A stretch of DNA of 43,235 nucleotides from Chitinophagales bacterium (lineage in GTDB: Bacteria; Bacteroidota; Bacteroidia; Chitinophagales; JADIYW01): assembly GCA_019694955.1 (NCBI GenBank), contig JAIBAX010000038.1, positions 1 through 43,235 of the forward strand. The letters run 5' to 3'. This document shows positions 42,841-43,235 of this stretch, piece by piece. The translations under genes and the position numbers were made by a program. Every line of letters begins with the position of its first letter. Positions within the stretch are counted from its first letter, which is position 1. The notes under the pieces are model-generated. The model did no database searches and was not told the DNA's origin. It was given only the letters and a program-made list of their open reading frames with translations.

Positions 42841-43235
42841 ATCGACATCCCGCGTGAGCTTTTGCATAAAAGCACGTTTGGCCTCAGGCCCAATAGCCAA
42901 ATGTCGACCATCATTAATCAAATCATTGTCCTTGAATGTAGGCGTGTCCTTTTCCTTCTCCTTAACACTAGCGGCTCGATCGACACTCGATCCCTTGATA
43001 TCATACTTGATTTGAACTCGATATCGCGACGTGAATACATTTCGCATGACAAGCATATAGTTCTCCTTGTCCTCGACAGTGAGCCGATACAAGCTCAACA
43101 TATGCAGGAGTAGAGTGTCACCGCGCGTCTCCACTATATGTTTATGATAGTCGGTGAGTATGTTGTGTAGAGCTTCGACGTCCTCGCTCGTTATTGTCTT
43201 GATTACATAACGACGATCCCACGAGACGTAGAATT
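42841..43235 (-). CDS. Eukaryotic type II phosphatidylinositol phosphate kinase (PIP4K) exon fragment
   Basis: Open to the window end. Translated on the - strand from 43233 it reads FYVSWDRRYVIKTITSEDVE..., with YMLVMRNVFTSRYRVQIKYD, the kinase signature YDIKGSSVDRAAS, and KDTPTFKDNDLINDGRHLAI. PIP kinases have I-K-T for ATP binding, MRNVF, and YD(L/I)KGS...R; PTFKDND with NDG/NEG fits type II (PIP4K) better than type I. The frame ends at RDVD, where family members continue ...FLAQLKIMDYSLLVGIH; GTTAGT (42840-42835) at that point looks like a splice donor, and an in-frame TAG comes at 42828-42826. No bacterial counterpart is known to me. It is likely an assembly chimera. Confidence 0.88.

Noticed and set aside
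42841..43235. Bacterial kinase or effector gene
   Set aside because: The PIPK motifs are eukaryotic and the frame ends at a splice-donor-like site; bacterial effectors with PIP kinase activity known to me do not carry this intron-like boundary.

Overview
The window looks like a contig from a member of the Bacteroidota, probably Chitinophagales or Sphingobacteriales. It is AT-rich. Several secreted proteins end in type IX secretion (T9SS) C-terminal sorting domains of the YPNP...G.Y type. Promoter-like TAnnTTTG (-7) boxes lie just upstream of several starts, and the gene families are typical of the phylum: PPK2, MqnE, DUF2207 plus LemA, TIGR03032, ORF6N, GxxExxY and 'four helix bundle' proteins. 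The last ~400 bases do not fit. They encode part of a eukaryotic type II phosphatidylinositol phosphate kinase (PIP4K) ending at a splice-donor-like GT, so the right end is most simply a chimeric join or eukaryotic contamination.

Layout. 0.2-2 kb: a membrane-anchored helix-hairpin-helix protein and a convergent polyphosphate kinase 2, sharing a bidirectional terminator. 2.1-9.1 kb (+ strand): a small membrane protein broken by a frameshift, adenine deaminase, a T9SS cargo protein, one or two small proteins, and a CAP-domain protein whose frame is broken just before an OmpA-like/repeat C-terminal part. 9.2-15.6 kb (- strand): DUF2207 with a poly-Gly tail and LemA (operon), a KOW-domain protein, a small secreted protein and a TonB-receptor-like outer-membrane beta-barrel protein. 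15.7-27.5 kb (- strand): one long acyl-CoA catabolism locus in transcription order: carboxyltransferase, DUF4442 thioesterase-like protein, biotin carboxylase/BCCP, (ORF6N fragment and small membrane protein), enoyl-CoA hydratase, four-helix-bundle protein, AtuA, AtuA C-terminal-like protein, acyl-CoA dehydrogenase-SCP2, GxxExxY protein, acyl-CoA dehydrogenase-SCP2. Together these resemble the Liu/Atu routes (leucine/isovalerate or acyclic terpenoid degradation). A 14-bp palindrome overlaps the likely -33 box of the first gene.

28-29.4 kb (+ strand): an ATPase_2/DUF234-type ATPase with a C-terminal PD-(D/E)XK motif, preceded by a 54-bp-period array of alternating inverted repeats that runs into its start codon. 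29.4-40.6 kb (- strand): a TIGR03032 protein, two tandem paralogous FG-GAP-like T9SS proteins with nearly identical ends and divergent middles, and a 1568-residue cysteine-rich T9SS surface protein. 40.8-42.7 kb (- strand): menaquinone biosynthesis enzyme MqnE and a full ORF6N-domain protein.

The most interesting structure is in the catabolic locus. A degenerate repeat family built from short G-T-T/C-A-C-like steps occurs at nine places within 11 kb. Six copies are read in frame inside enzyme genes at linker positions. Two form inverted arms exactly enclosing the four-helix-bundle gene. A second repeat type (AACCACAAAG...) encloses the GxxExxY gene in the same way. In both cassettes the outer arm overlaps the stop codon of the upstream operon gene. 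Both cassettes thus look like operon-compatible insertions whose arms could pair in mRNA. Two frame breaks, each repaired by adding one A to an A run, may be sequencing errors rather than true mutations. No tRNA, rRNA, CRISPR array or insertion sequence was recognised.
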